48,393 nt of DNA. Origin: Rubellimicrobium sp. Lineage in GTDB: Bacteria; Pseudomonadota; Alphaproteobacteria; Rhodobacterales; Rhodobacteraceae. Positions 17,041 through 28,880 of the stretch are shown one piece after another (the stretch's first letter is position 1; every line of letters starts with the position of its first letter). Location: the NCBI GenBank assembly GCA_019454835.1, contig JACFNP010000023.1:1-48393 (forward strand), read 5' to 3'. Below the pieces are notes generated by a model. It saw only the letters and a list, made by a program, of their open reading frames with translations. It was not told the origin of the DNA and ran no database searches. Made by a program: the position numbers and the translations under genes.

Positions 17041-17129
17041 CGTCATTGCGAGGAGGCGCAGCCGACGAAGCAACCTCGACGTTGTGCGTGAGCGGTCGGG
17101 GTTGCTTCGGCTTGCGCCTCGCAATGACG
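17041..17129 (+). repeat. palindromic repeat, loop type A, with duplicated end
   Basis: Third copy of the cluster. The right terminus is repeated once more at 17131-17144 (GACTCGCAATGACG), as if by slippage. Confidence 0.9.
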
Positions 17130-17245
17130 GGACTCGCAATGACGGGAATTGCGCACCGCCCCGCTTCCGCCACCGATCCGGCCGGTTTGTGCCCGCTGCG
17201 GCTTCGCTTAATGAAGGTTAACGATTCGTTAACGCGAGCGCGCCG

Positions 17246-17896
17246 ATGGCCCCCGCCAAACCTCATGCCAGAATCCCCGCCAGCCTTCTCGTCCTGCTGC
17301 TGGTGGCGCTGCTGGTGCTGGTGGCCGGGCAGGCGCCGTTGCGGCCCGATGGCGAGGCGGCGGCCCTCTGGCCGGGCGAGGCCGCGCCCGCCTGCGACCG
17401 GGCCTCGTTCGGCGGCTGGTGGCAGAGCGCCTACCGCAACACGCGCTTCGACATCCTCGCCGATGCCGCGCTTGGCGGCCTGCATGTCCGCGAGGGCGGG
17501 GGCGGCACCACCTGGCGCGTGTTGTCGGGAAGCTGGATCGACCCCTATTCGGGGCGCCTGCTCGAAAACGTGCCCGCGCAGGCGATGGAGATCGACCACG
17601 TCATCCCGGTCTGCTGGGCCTGGGCGCATGGCGCCGATGCCTGGGACCGCGACACGAAGCGCCGCTTCTACAACGACCGCCGCTATCTGCTGGCGGTCGA
17701 GGCCGGGCTGAACCGGCTGAAGGGCGCGCGCGGGCCGGACCTCTTCATGCCGATGAACCGCGCCTTCGCCTGCGACTATGCGCGCCTGTTCCTTGACGGT
17801 GTCGCGGCATACCGCCTGCAGGTGCCGCCCGACGAGATGGCCCGGATCGAGGACGCGCGCGACCTGGCCTGCGCGGGACGGGCGCCTGCGGCATAG
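17246..17896 (+). CDS. exported HNH nuclease (DUF1524/GmrSD C-terminal type)
   Basis: A 216-residue protein with an N-terminal hydrophobic signal or anchor (~12-30), then a domain with the HNH/beta-beta-alpha-metal pattern: MEIDHVIPV (D117, H118), FYNDRRY (N143) and LNRLKGARGP (N156). This matches secreted DUF1524-type endonucleases. It presumably cuts DNA in the periplasm or outside the cell; no immunity gene is adjacent, as expected for an exported enzyme used in nutrient scavenging or DNA uptake. ATG 17246 is chosen because it gives an intact signal sequence. It is flanked on both sides by three-copy repeat clusters. Confidence 0.82.
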   Translation: MAPAKPHARIPASLLVLLLVALLVLVAGQAPLRPDGEAAALWPGEAAPACDRASFGGWWQSAYRNTRFDILADAALGGLHVREGGGGTTWRVLSGSWIDPYSGRLLENVPAQAMEIDHVIPVCWAWAHGADAWDRDTKRRFYNDRRYLLAVEAGLNRLKGARGPDLFMPMNRAFACDYARLFLDGVAAYRLQVPPDEMARIEDARDLACAGRAPAA

Positions 17897-17927
17897 AGCG
17901 GGTCGCAGTCGGATGGTGCCATTTGAC
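17897..17927. repeat. weak third copy of the small hairpin repeat
   Basis: AGCGGGTCGCAGTCGGATGG ... CATTTGAC resembles the two hairpins at 15452 and 15553 but has an imperfect stem. It runs directly into the outer arm of the next repeat cluster. Confidence 0.4.
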
Positions 17928-17955
17928 GCGAAGGCAATCGGGCAGACGAAAATCC

Positions 17956-18044
17956 CGTCATTGCGAGGAGGCGTCAGCCGACGAAGCAACCCCGATGTTG
18001 TGTATGAGCGGTCGGGGTTGCTTCGGCTGCGCCTCGCAATGACG
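17956..18044 (+). repeat. palindromic repeat, loop type A
   Basis: First core copy of the cluster before tgt. The left arm is GGCGTCAGCC, the right arm GGCTGCGCC. Confidence 0.9.
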
Positions 18045-18055
18045 GGAGAAAATAT

Positions 18056-18152
18056 CGTCATTGCAAGGAGGCGCAGCCGACGAAGCAACCCATTCCGGGC
18101 GCCGCACCCGGTCCGTGGATTGCCACGGCGGCTACGCCGCCTCGCAATGACG
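18056..18152 (+). repeat. palindromic repeat, loop type B
   Basis: Second core copy. The left end reads CGTCATTGCAAGG (one change from consensus). The B loop contains CCGGGCGCCGCACCCGG, and the right arm GGCGGCTACGCCGCC forms an extra internal hairpin. Confidence 0.85.
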
Positions 18153-18163
18153 GAGGAAAATAT

Positions 18164-18257
18164 CGTCATTGCGAGGAGCCGCAGGCGACGAAGCAACCCC
18201 GACCGCTCACACACAGCATCGAGGTTGCTTCGTCGGCTACGCCGCCTCGCAATGACG
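18164..18257 (-). repeat. palindromic repeat, loop type A, reverse orientation
   Basis: Third core copy, with the reversed loop CCGACCGCTCACACACAGCA. Confidence 0.88.
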
Positions 18258-18329
18258 AAATATTGTGGGCGCCCGATTGTTCCGGCACTTGCGGCGCCTC
18301 GCCTTGCCCGCCACCCGCCGCTCGGCTAG

Positions 18330-19466
<1,137 letters not shown>

Positions 19467-19506
19467 GCGGGCGGTCTTGCCGCCCCCGGACGAGTGTTGC
19501 GTCAGC

Positions 19507-20448
19507 TCATCTTTCCGGGGCCGGAATCCATTCTTCGGCGTCAGCGGGCGGCAGGGTGAAGCGGCCATGTTCCCAGTCGCCCTCGCGCCAGGCCTGTTTC
19601 GCGGCCTCGATCCGTTCCTTCGACGAGGCCACGAAGTTCCACCAGATATGCCGTGGCCCGCCAAGGGTGGCGCCGCCCAGCAACATCACCCGCGCGCCCT
19701 GATCGCCCGCGCGCAGGCTCATGCGGTCGCCGGGGCGAAAGACCAGCATCCGCCCGGCATCGTAATCCTCGCCCGCCACGGTGACGGAACCGCTCAGCAC
19801 ATAGGCCCCCCGGTCCTCGTGCTCGTCGGGCAGCGGGATCGCCGCGCCGGGGGCGAGGGTGGCGTCGGCATAGAAGGTCTCGGAGGGCATCTCGAAGGGC
19901 ACCCGCGCGCCCCAGGCGTGGCCCAGCACCAGCCGCACGGTCTTGCCCTCGCCGTCGAGCATCGGCAGGTCGGCCTGCGGCAGATGGGCGAAAGAGGCCG
20001 GGTCGTCCTCGTGCGATTCGGGCAGCGCGATCCAGGTCTGCAGGCCGAACATCGACATCGGGCGTTCGCGCGCCGCGCCGTCGGTGCGTTCCGAATGGGT
20101 GATGCCGCCGCCCGCGTTCATCCAGTTCACCGCGCCGGGTTCGATCCACTGGTCGGTGCCCAGCGAGTCGCGGTGATGCAGGCGCCCGCGCAGCAGATAG
20201 GTCACGGTGCCCAGGCCGATATGCGGATGCGGGCGGATGTCGATGCCCTCGCCGGTCAGGAATTCCGCCGGGCCCATCTGGTCGAAGAAGATGAACGGCC
20301 CGACCATCTGCCGTTTGCCCGAGGGCAGCGCACGGCGCACCTCGAAGCCGCCGAGATCGCGGGCGCGCGGGACGATCACGGTCTCGATGGCGTCGATGTC
20401 GGCATCGGTGACGGGAATGCTCGGGTCGAGCGCGGGGTTCCAGCTCAT
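19507..20448 (-). CDS. pirin family protein
   Basis: A 313-residue bicupin. The N-terminal metal-binding cupin shows RPHPHIGLGTVTYLLRG, LHHRDSLG and GGGITHSER, which supply the His/Glu iron ligands of pirins. A C-terminal cupin (~190-290) follows. Bacterial pirins have been linked to quercetinase activity or redox sensing; the substrate here is unknown. ATG 20448 is chosen for the strong AAGGAGG ribosome binding site 6 bases upstream. It is convergent with tgt. Confidence 0.92.
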   Translation of the reverse strand: MSWNPALDPSIPVTDADIDAIETVIVPRARDLGGFEVRRALPSGKRQMVGPFIFFDQMGPAEFLTGEGIDIRPHPHIGLGTVTYLLRGRLHHRDSLGTDQWIEPGAVNWMNAGGGITHSERTDGAARERPMSMFGLQTWIALPESHEDDPASFAHLPQADLPMLDGEGKTVRLVLGHAWGARVPFEMPSETFYADATLAPGAAIPLPDEHEDRGAYVLSGSVTVAGEDYDAGRMLVFRPGDRMSLRAGDQGARVMLLGGATLGGPRHIWWNFVASSKERIEAAKQAWREGDWEHGRFTLPPADAEEWIPAPER

Positions 20449-20543
20449 GACATCCTCCTTCGGGCTGCGGGAATGATATGGGCACCGCGCGGATTCGTGC
20501 AATCACGCGCAAAATTCGGGCGGGTGTTCATCCGCGCACAGGA

Positions 20544-20619
20544 TGGTGGGTGGTGAGGGATTCGAACCCCCGACATTCTCGGTGTAAACGAGACGCTCTA
20601 CCAACTGAGCTAACCACCC
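20544..20619 (-). tRNA. tRNA-Val (anticodon UAC)
   Basis: A complete cloverleaf on the minus strand: acceptor GGGTGGT paired with ACCACCC, D-arm TAGCTCAGTTGGTAGAG, anticodon loop TTTACAC (anticodon TAC), T-arm GGGGGTTCGAATCCC, and encoded CCA. Confidence 0.95.
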
Positions 20620-20639
20620 TTTCCCGCGAAGGGAGGGGA

Positions 20640-20714
20640 TGGTGGGTGATAAGAGATTTGAACTCCTGACATCTACCGTGTGAAGGTAGCGCTCTACCAC
20701 TGAGCTAATCACCC
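20640..20714 (-). tRNA. tRNA-Val (anticodon CAC)
   Basis: A complete cloverleaf on the minus strand: acceptor GGGTGAT paired with ATCACCC, five-bp anticodon stem CTACC/GGTAG around loop TTCACAC (anticodon CAC), T-loop GTTCAAATC, and encoded CCA. It is 20 bp upstream of the first tRNA-Val and likely transcribed with it. Confidence 0.94.
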
Positions 20715-20816
20715 GTTGCGGCGCCAGATAGCCGCTGGCGCGCGGTGGCGCAAGGGGTTTGCGGTCGGGGTGTGCGGGGAAGCGCAGCGGGGGCGGCGAC
20801 AAGGTTCTGTCGGCCT

Positions 20817-20849
20817 TGTGGATTGCTTCGGCTTCGCCTCGCAATGACA
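20817..20849 (+). repeat. palindromic repeat, right half only
   Basis: TTGTGGATTGCTTCGG followed by the right arm, ending CAATGACA instead of CAATGACG. It forms an inverted pair with the left half at 20961-21000, around the complete copy at 20863. The 334-bp gap 20715-21048 holds only these repeats. Confidence 0.75.
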
Positions 20850-20862
20850 GAGATATGGATGC

Positions 20863-20950
20863 CGTCATTGCGAGGAGGCGCAGCCGACGAAGCAACCCCG
20901 ATGTCGTGTGTGAGCGGTCGAGGTTGCTTCGGCTTCGCCTCGCAATGACG
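20863..20950 (+). repeat. palindromic repeat, loop type A
   Basis: Complete copy with loop CGATGTCGTGTGTGAGCGG. Bracketed by two half elements that face outward. Confidence 0.9.
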
Positions 20951-20960
20951 GCACCCACAC

Positions 20961-21000
20961 TGTCATTGCGAGGAGGCGCAGCCGACGAAGCAATCCACAA
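20961..21000 (+). repeat. palindromic repeat, left half only
   Basis: Starts TGTCATTGCGAG and ends GCAATCCACAA. Its variant terminal base matches the variant end of the half element at 20817, so the two look like halves of one element. Confidence 0.75.
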
Positions 21001-21048
21001 GACCCGGCGGCAACCCGCCCCCACCGCGCCGCCCCGTGATGATGGCGG

Positions 21049-21336
21049 TCAGTCCTCGCCCGCCGTCCCCCGGTCCACCGTCAGCCGCAGCAGCAACTGG
21101 TGCCCGGCGCGACCGGATTTTTCCTTGATGATCTTCAGCCTGCCCAGCGGCGGGATCGCCAGCGCCTGACCGGATTCGAGCACCTGCGCGATGGCGGCGA
21201 GCGTCGCGTCGGCGACGGGCGCCACGCGCGCCGCATCCAGCCCGGCATCCGCAGCCACCAGGTCGAGAAACGCCGCCTTCTTCATCGGCGCGCGCATCGT
21301 GATCGAGGGCGGCAATTCGTCGTCGGTGTCGGTCAT
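21049..21336 (-). CDS. HU-like DNA-binding domain protein
   Basis: A 95-residue protein with an HU/IHF-like pattern: helix MKKAAFLDLVAADAGLD, a second helix, then the strand segment QALAIPPLGRLKIIKEK. The DNA-binding arm is shorter and the acidic N-terminus (MTDTDDELPP) is unusual, so it is a divergent family member. It lies 47 bp downstream of lon on the same strand, separated by a strong terminator; read-through is possible. In many proteobacteria hupB follows lon, and this gene occupies that position. Confidence 0.75.
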   Translation of the reverse strand: MTDTDDELPPSITMRAPMKKAAFLDLVAADAGLDAARVAPVADATLAAIAQVLESGQALAIPPLGRLKIIKEKSGRAGHQLLLRLTVDRGTAGED

Positions 21337-21350
21337 GCTGCTCCCCGGCG

Positions 21351-21377
21351 AAAACGGGCCGGGGTTTCCCCCGGCCC
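21351..21377 (-). terminator. rho-independent terminator between lon and the HU-like gene
   Basis: A perfect 9-bp stem GGGCCGGGG / CCCCGGCCC with a GAAA loop, followed on the minus strand by GTTTTC. It lies directly after the lon stop codon and should reduce transcription into the HU-like gene. Confidence 0.8.
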
Positions 21378-21383
21378 TGGTCC

Positions 21384-23804
21384 TTAATGCGCGACGCTGG
21401 AGCCTGCCCCGGCAGCCGCCGCAGCGGCGGCCTGCGCGCGGGCGATGGCGGCGGCTTCCTCGGCGGCCTCGTCCCATTCGACGGGTTCGGGCTGCCGGGT
21501 CAGCGCGATCTTCAGCGCCTCGGACACATGGCTGACCGGGATGATCTTCAGCCCCTCCTTCACGTTGTCGGGGATTTCGGGAAGATCCTTCTCGTTCTCC
21601 TGCGGGATGATGACCGTGGTGATCCCGGCCCGCAGCGCGGCCAGCAGCTTTTCCTTCAGGCCCCCGATGCCCAGCGCATTGCCGCGCAAAGTCACCTCGC
21701 CGGTCATCGCCACGTCCCGATGCACCGGAATCCCGGTCAGCACCGAGACGATGGCCGTGGTCATCGCCAGCCCCGCCGACGGCCCGTCCTTGGGCGTCGC
21801 GCCTTCGGGAACGTGGACGTGGATATCCCAGTGATCGAAGCGCGGCGGGCGCACCCCGATCTGCGGCGCGATCGAGCGCACATAGCTGGCGGCGGCGTCG
21901 ATGGATTCCTTCATCACGTCGCCCAGCTTGCCGGTGGTCTTCATCCTGCCCTTGCCGGGCAGGCGCAGGGCCTCGATCGACAGGATTTCACCGCCCACGC
22001 TGGTCCAGGCCAGCCCGGTGACGACGCCGACCTGATCCTCTTTTTCAGCCAGGCCAAAGCGGAAGCGCGGCACGCCGAGGAAATCGGGCAGGTTGTCCGG
22101 CGTCACCTCGATGTGATCCGCCTCTTTCTTCACGATGCGCGTGACCGCCTTGCGCGCGATCTTCGCGATCTCGCGTTCAAGGTTGCGCACGCCCGCCTCG
22201 CGGGTCCAGGTGCGGATGATCGCGGTCAGCGCGTCATCGGACAGCGAGAACTCCTTCGCCTTCAGCCCGTGGTTCTTCATCACCTTGGGCAGCAGGTGGC
22301 GGCGCGCGATCTCGCGCTTCTCGTCCTCGGTATAGCCGGGCAGGCTGATGATCTCCATCCGGTCCAGAAGCGGCCCCGGCATGTTGTAGCTGTTGGCCGT
22401 GGTCAGGAACATCACGTTCGACAGGTCGTATTCGACCTCGAGATAGTGATCGACGAAGGTGTGGTTCTGTTCCGGGTCCAGCACCTCGAGCAGGGCGGAC
22501 GCGGGGTCGCCGCGAAAATCCTGCCCCATCTTGTCGATTTCATCGAGCAGGATCAGCGGGTTGCTGGTCTTGGCCTTCTTCAGCGCCTGGATGATCTTGC
22601 CGGGCATCGAGCCGATGTAGGTGCGCCGGTGGCCGCGGATTTCCGATTCGTCGCGCACGCCGCCAAGGCTGATGCGGATGAATTCGCGCCCCGTGGCCCG
22701 CGCGACAGACTTGCCCAGACTGGTCTTGCCCACGCCCGGCGGGCCGACGAGGCACAGGATCGGCCCCTTGAGCTTGGCCGAACGCTGCTGGACCGCCAGA
22801 TATTCGACGATGCGTTCCTTGACCTTTTCCAGACCGTAGTGGTCGGAATCGAGCACCTTCGCGGCCGCCGTCACGTCGCGCCGCGTGCGCGACTTCACGC
22901 CCCAGGGCACCGAGAGCAGCCAGTCGAGATAGTTGCGCACCACGGTCGCCTCGGCCGACATCGGCTGCATCGCGCGCAGCTTCTTCAACTCGCCCTCGGC
23001 CTTTTCGCGGGCTTCCTTCGAGAATTTGGTGGCCTTGATGCGGTCTTCCAGCTCGTCCAGCTCGCTCTGGCCGTCGTCGCCGTCCGAGAGTTCGCGCTGG
23101 ATCGCCTTCATCTGTTCGTTGAGGTAATATTCGCGCTGCGTCTTCTCCATCTGGGTGCGGACGCGCGACTTGATCTTCTTCTCGACCTGCAGCACCGACA
23201 GTTCGCCCTGCATCAGGCCGTAGACCTTCTCGAGCCGCTCCGAGATCACCAGCGTCTCGAGCAGGCCCTGCTTCTGCGCCACGTCGATGCCCAGATGGCC
23301 CGCGACCATGTCGGCCAGGCGGTCGGGGTCGTCGCTCGACGCGACGGCGGCCAGCGCCTCTTCGGGGACGTTCTTGCGCACCTTGGCGTATTTCTCGAAC
23401 TCCTGCGCGACCGAACGGGTCAGCGCCTGCACGATTTCGGCGTCGCCCAGTTCTTCTTCCAGCGGTTCGGCGCGGACCTCGAAGAAGTCGTCGTTCGGCA
23501 CGAAATCGGTGATCCGCACGCGCGAGCGGCCCTCGACCAGCACCTTCACGGTGCCGTCGGGCAGCTTCAGCAGTTGCAGGACATTCGCCAGCACGCCGGT
23601 AAGATAGATGTCCTCGCCGGCGGGGTCGTCCACGCTCGCATCCTTTTGCGAGACGAGGAGAATCTGGCATTCGTCCGCCATCACCTTTTCAAGCGCGTTC
23701 ACCGACTTCTCGCGCCCGACGAACAGCGGCACGATCATGTGCGGGAACACGACGATGTCGCGCAACGGCAGCACCGGGTGGGTCTGGGCGGTGGATGAGG
23801 TCAT
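21384..23804 (-). CDS. lon: ATP-dependent protease Lon
   Basis: An 806-residue LonA protease that degrades misfolded and regulatory proteins in the cytoplasm. An N-terminal substrate-binding domain (~10-205) is followed by the AAA+ module with Walker [10 protein letters not shown] and the LLDEIDKM Walker B, then the protease domain with the Ser-Lys dyad S676 (DGPSAGLAM) and K719 (GLKEKLLA). The Ala-rich C-terminal tail is species-specific. ATG 23804 is preferred over an upstream in-frame ATG because AAGGA precedes it and the family N-terminus ([15 protein letters not shown]) begins there. A possible heat-shock promoter lies at 23883-23911. Confidence 0.97.
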   Translation of the reverse strand: MTSSTAQTHPVLPLRDIVVFPHMIVPLFVGREKSVNALEKVMADECQILLVSQKDASVDDPAGEDIYLTGVLANVLQLLKLPDGTVKVLVEGRSRVRITDFVPNDDFFEVRAEPLEEELGDAEIVQALTRSVAQEFEKYAKVRKNVPEEALAAVASSDDPDRLADMVAGHLGIDVAQKQGLLETLVISERLEKVYGLMQGELSVLQVEKKIKSRVRTQMEKTQREYYLNEQMKAIQRELSDGDDGQSELDELEDRIKATKFSKEAREKAEGELKKLRAMQPMSAEATVVRNYLDWLLSVPWGVKSRTRRDVTAAAKVLDSDHYGLEKVKERIVEYLAVQQRSAKLKGPILCLVGPPGVGKTSLGKSVARATGREFIRISLGGVRDESEIRGHRRTYIGSMPGKIIQALKKAKTSNPLILLDEIDKMGQDFRGDPASALLEVLDPEQNHTFVDHYLEVEYDLSNVMFLTTANSYNMPGPLLDRMEIISLPGYTEDEKREIARRHLLPKVMKNHGLKAKEFSLSDDALTAIIRTWTREAGVRNLEREIAKIARKAVTRIVKKEADHIEVTPDNLPDFLGVPRFRFGLAEKEDQVGVVTGLAWTSVGGEILSIEALRLPGKGRMKTTGKLGDVMKESIDAAASYVRSIAPQIGVRPPRFDHWDIHVHVPEGATPKDGPSAGLAMTTAIVSVLTGIPVHRDVAMTGEVTLRGNALGIGGLKEKLLAALRAGITTVIIPQENEKDLPEIPDNVKEGLKIIPVSHVSEALKIALTRQPEPVEWDEAAEEAAAIARAQAAAAAAAGAGSSVAH

Positions 23805-23882
23805 GCTCGTATCCTTCTTGCGGGCGAAGCGCCGGGTCCCGACCATCGGCAACGCGGAACTCCCCCGAGGTTCCGGCGCCAG

Positions 23883-23911
23883 AGTTAGGGTGAGGGGCGC
23901 AGGTTTACAAG
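23883..23911 (-). promoter_or_regulatory. possible heat-shock (sigma-32-like) promoter of lon
   Basis: On the minus strand CTTG, 17 bases, then CCCTAAC, resembling the alphaproteobacterial sigma-32 pattern (CTTG, then a CYTATNT-like -10). It is about 80 bp before the lon start codon. Confidence 0.35.
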
Positions 23912-23943
23912 CGCGCTCGCCGGGTCGGGCGCCCGGCAGACCC

Positions 23944-24032
23944 CGTCATTGCGAGGCGGCGCAGCCGACGAAGCAACCCCGATGCTCATGCGCAAGCGGT
24001 CGGGGTTGCTTCGGCTGCGCCTCGCAATGACG
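23944..24032 (+). repeat. palindromic repeat, loop type A
   Basis: Complete copy between the divergent genes lon and acs. The left arm has GCGGCGCAGCC. A truncated right arm follows at 24051-24075. The remainder of the 418-bp gap is the acs leader. Confidence 0.9.
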
Positions 24033-24050
24033 GGGTTAATGACAGGGTAT

Positions 24051-24075
24051 AAGGCTTTGCCTCCTCGCAATGACG
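24051..24075 (+). repeat. palindromic repeat fragment, right end
   Basis: AAGGCTTTGCCTCCTCGCAA then TGACG: the terminal part of a right arm with no matching left arm. Confidence 0.6.
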
Positions 24076-24222
24076 GATGATGCCGCGCACCCGATCACCC
24101 CCGCGCCGCCCCGGCGGCTGCATTGCATGAGCGCGGCTTTCTTCATAACGTGTCCGTGACATATGACCGGCCCCGGTCCTGCTGCGGGTCGGGGTCATCT
24201 GGCGACTGGAGGAGCAAGCGGG

Positions 24223-26190
<1,968 letters not shown>

Positions 26191-26203
26191 CGGGGGGGCG
26201 TCC

Positions 26204-26286
26204 CGTCACCCGCGAGGCGAAGGCGAAGCGATCCCGATGTTGTGCGCGAGAGGTCGGGGTTGCTTCGCCTGCGGCTCGCAATGACG
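26204..26286 (+). repeat. palindromic repeat, loop type A, degenerate left arm
   Basis: The left end is CGTCACCCGCGAGG rather than CGTCATTGCGAGG; the right arm is intact. It starts 14 bp after the acs stop codon. Confidence 0.8.
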
Positions 26287-26296
26287 AAGAAACCAC

Positions 26297-26395
26297 CGTC
26301 ATTGCGAGGAGCCGCAGGCGACGAAGCAACCCATGCCGGGGGCGACTCTCGGGCCTCGTGGATTGCCACGGCGGCTGCGCCGCCTCGCAATGACG
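26297..26395 (+). repeat. palindromic repeat, loop type B
   Basis: Left arm CCGCAGGC, a variant B loop with CGGGGGCGACTCTCGGGCC, and right arm GGCGGCTGCGCCGCC as in the copy at 18056. Confidence 0.85.
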
Positions 26396-26435
26396 AAGGG
26401 GGGCGCACCCCCCGCCTGCGCAAAAGGCCGCCCGC

Positions 26436-28850
26436 ATGACCCTTCCCGCGCCGCTTCCCGTTGACGCGGCGCTGCCTGCGCTGATTGACGCGCTGCGGGC
26501 GCGGGGGCGGGCCGTGTTGCAGGCGCCGCCCGGCGCGGGCAAGTCAACCCGCGTGCCGCTGGCGCTGCTGGAAGCGGGCCTCGCGCCGGGGCGGATCGTC
26601 ATGCTCGAACCCCGGCGGCTGGCCGCCCGCGCCACCGCCACCCGCATGGCCGCCACCCTGGGCGAACGGGTCGGCGCGCGCGTGGGCTACCGGATGCGCG
26701 GCGAGGCGCGGGTATCGGATGCCACCCGCATCGAGGTGGTCACCGAAGGCATCCTCACCCGGATGATCCAGTCGGACCCCGAACTCGCCGGTATCGGCGC
26801 GGTGATCTTCGACGAGTTTCACGAACGCTCCATGCAGGCCGATCTGGGCCTTGCGCTCACGCTCGACCTGTCGGCCCTGCGCCCCGACCTGCTGGTGCTG
26901 GTCATGTCGGCCACGCTGGATGCCGCGCCGGTGGCGGCACTGATGGGCGATGCGCCGGTCGTCACCGCCGAGGGCCGGGCCTTCCCCGTCGCCATCCGCC
27001 ACCTGCCGCGTCCGGCGCCGCGCGATGCGCGGGTGGAAAGCATCATGGCCGGGCTGATCCTCGACGCGCTGCCCGACACCGAAGGCGCGGTGCTGGCCTT
27101 TCTGCCCGGCGAGGGAGAAATCCGCCGCCTTGCCGCGCTGCTGGCGCCGCAACTGCCTGCGGGCCACGTCATCCGCCCGCTTTTCGGCGCGCTGCCCGGC
27201 CCCGAACAGGATCGTGCGCTGACGCCCGAGCCGGGCCTGCGCCGCATCGTGCTGGCCACCAACATCGCCGAGACCTCGCTGACCATCCCCGACGTGCGGC
27301 TGGTGGTCGATTCCGGCCTCGTGCGCCGGGCGCGGTTCGATCCGGGCACCGGCATGGCGCGGCTGGTCACCGAACGCGCCAGCCGCGCCGAGGCCGCGCA
27401 GCGCGCGGGCCGCGCGGGCCGGGTGGCCGCGGGACTGTGCCTGCGCGCCTGGGCGCGGGCCGAGGAGGGCGCGCATCCGGCCTTTGCCGAACCCGAGATC
27501 ACGCGCGGCGACCTTGCACCGCTGGCGCTGGACCTCGCGCTCTGGGGCAGCGACCGGCTGCCGTTCCTGACCCCGCCGCCCGCGCCTGCGCTGGCGGCGG
27601 CGCGTGACCTGCTGGCGGCGCTGGGGGCGCTGGATGCGCGGCGGCACATCACCGCGCATGGCAGGCGGATCGCCGCGCTGCCCGCGCATCCGCGTCTGGC
27701 GCATATGCTGGCGCAGGCGGGCGCGCAGGCGGCGCCGCTGGCCGCGCTGGTGGCGGAACGCGACCCGCTGCCCGGCGCGGGCTGCGACCTGATGCTGCGG
27801 CTCGATGCGGTCGCGGGACGCCGTGCTGGCGACGGCGCAACCCTTGCCCGCATCCGGTTCGAGGCGCGCCGCCTCGCGCGCGGCCTGCCCGAAGGTGCGC
27901 CCATGGGCGCGGGGGCCATGGCCGCGCTCGCCTTTCCCGACCGCGTGGCACAAAGGCGCCCCGGCGAGGCGCCGCGCTATCTGGCGACCGGCGGCAAGGG
28001 CCTTGCGCTGCCTGCGGGCGATGCGCTGGCGCAGGTCGCGTGGCTTGTCGCCGTGGAAACCGACGGCAATCCGCGCGAGGCGACCATCCGCCGCGCGCTG
28101 CCGGTCACCGAAGCCGAGGTCCGCGCCGCCTTTGCCGGGCATACCGCCACCGCGCGGCGCGTCGAATGGTCGGCGCGCGAGGGCCGCGTGGTGGCGCGCG
28201 AGGCCGAGATGCTGGGCGCCGTGGTGCTGTCCGAACGCGCCTGGCGCGACCCGCCCGAGGCGGAGGTGCAGGCGGCGATGATCGAGGGGATCGCCGGGGC
28301 AGGTCTGCGGCTTGACGGAGCGGCGGCGCGGTTGCAGGCGCGGGCGCTGCTGGCGCGCCGGGCCGATCCGTCGCTGCCCGACCTGTCGGACGCGGCGCTG
28401 GTGGACGGCCTTGCGGACTGGCTGGGGCCGTGGCTGGGCGGGATGCGCAGCCTCGCCGAATGGCGGCGCTTCGATCTGCTGCCGCCGCTTCTGGCGCTCT
28501 TCGACCATGCCGCGCGGCAGCGGCTGGATGCGCTCTGCCCGCCGGATTTCGTCACGCCGCTGGGGCGGCATGTGCCGATCGACTATGCGGGCGATGCGCC
28601 GGGGATCGCGCTGCGCCTTCAGGAAATGCTCGGCGTTACCCGCCACCCGACGGCGGCGGGCGTGCCGCTGCGGGTCACGCTGCTGTCGCCCGCGCAGCGG
28701 CCGATTCAGGTGACCAGCGACATTCCCGGCTTCTGGGACACCACCTGGCCCGAGGTCCGCAAGGAGATGCGCGGCCGCTACCCGCGCCACCACTGGCCCG
28801 AAAACCCGCGCGAGGCCGAACCGACCCTGCGCACCAGGGCGCGCCGCTGA
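26436..28850 (+). CDS. hrpB: ATP-dependent helicase HrpB
   Basis: An 804-residue DExH-box helicase. Walker A is APPGAGKST (30-38), motif II DEFHERS (~125-131), motif III MSATLD, motif VI-like QRAGRAGR, then the helicase-associated domain and the HrpB-specific C-terminal domain (PVTEAEVRAAF ... HRPIQVTSDIPGFWD-like region, WPEVRKEMRGRYPRHHWPE). Substrate and role in most bacteria are poorly defined, with links to RNA or cell envelope phenotypes. It starts at ATG 26436 just after a repeat; another repeat follows the stop codon by 30 bp. Confidence 0.95.
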   Translation: MTLPAPLPVDAALPALIDALRARGRAVLQAPPGAGKSTRVPLALLEAGLAPGRIVMLEPRRLAARATATRMAATLGERVGARVGYRMRGEARVSDATRIEVVTEGILTRMIQSDPELAGIGAVIFDEFHERSMQADLGLALTLDLSALRPDLLVLVMSATLDAAPVAALMGDAPVVTAEGRAFPVAIRHLPRPAPRDARVESIMAGLILDALPDTEGAVLAFLPGEGEIRRLAALLAPQLPAGHVIRPLFGALPGPEQDRALTPEPGLRRIVLATNIAETSLTIPDVRLVVDSGLVRRARFDPGTGMARLVTERASRAEAAQRAGRAGRVAAGLCLRAWARAEEGAHPAFAEPEITRGDLAPLALDLALWGSDRLPFLTPPPAPALAAARDLLAALGALDARRHITAHGRRIAALPAHPRLAHMLAQAGAQAAPLAALVAERDPLPGAGCDLMLRLDAVAGRRAGDGATLARIRFEARRLARGLPEGAPMGAGAMAALAFPDRVAQRRPGEAPRYLATGGKGLALPAGDALAQVAWLVAVETDGNPREATIRRALPVTEAEVRAAFAGHTATARRVEWSAREGRVVAREAEMLGAVVLSERAWRDPPEAEVQAAMIEGIAGAGLRLDGAAARLQARALLARRADPSLPDLSDAALVDGLADWLGPWLGGMRSLAEWRRFDLLPPLLALFDHAARQRLDALCPPDFVTPLGRHVPIDYAGDAPGIALRLQEMLGVTRHPTAAGVPLRVTLLSPAQRPIQVTSDIPGFWDTTWPEVRKEMRGRYPRHHWPENPREAEPTLRTRARR

Positions 28851-28880
28851 GGGGTCGGCAATCGGGCGAACCGCACATCC

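Larger units (their letters stand above)
17933..18283. repeat. composite element: outer inverted arms around three core repeats
   Basis: GGCAATCGGGCAGACG (17933-17948) and the inverted counterpart GGGCGCCCGATTG (18267-18279) bracket the three core copies at 17956, 18056 and 18164. Apart from these elements the 442-bp gap 17897-18338 shows no gene. Confidence 0.6.

Noticed and set aside
20640..20714. Second tRNA as tRNA-Glu (anticodon TTC)
   Set aside because: The five-bp anticodon stem CTACC/GGTAG fixes the loop as TTCACAC, so the anticodon is CAC (Val); TTC would shift the loop off the stem.
21387..23798. An ~800-codon open frame antisense to lon (and similar long frames antisense to other large genes)
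   Set aside because: In GC-rich DNA the antisense frame of real genes stays open by codon bias. The translation is Arg/His/Asp-rich without recognisable domains, while lon has complete motifs.
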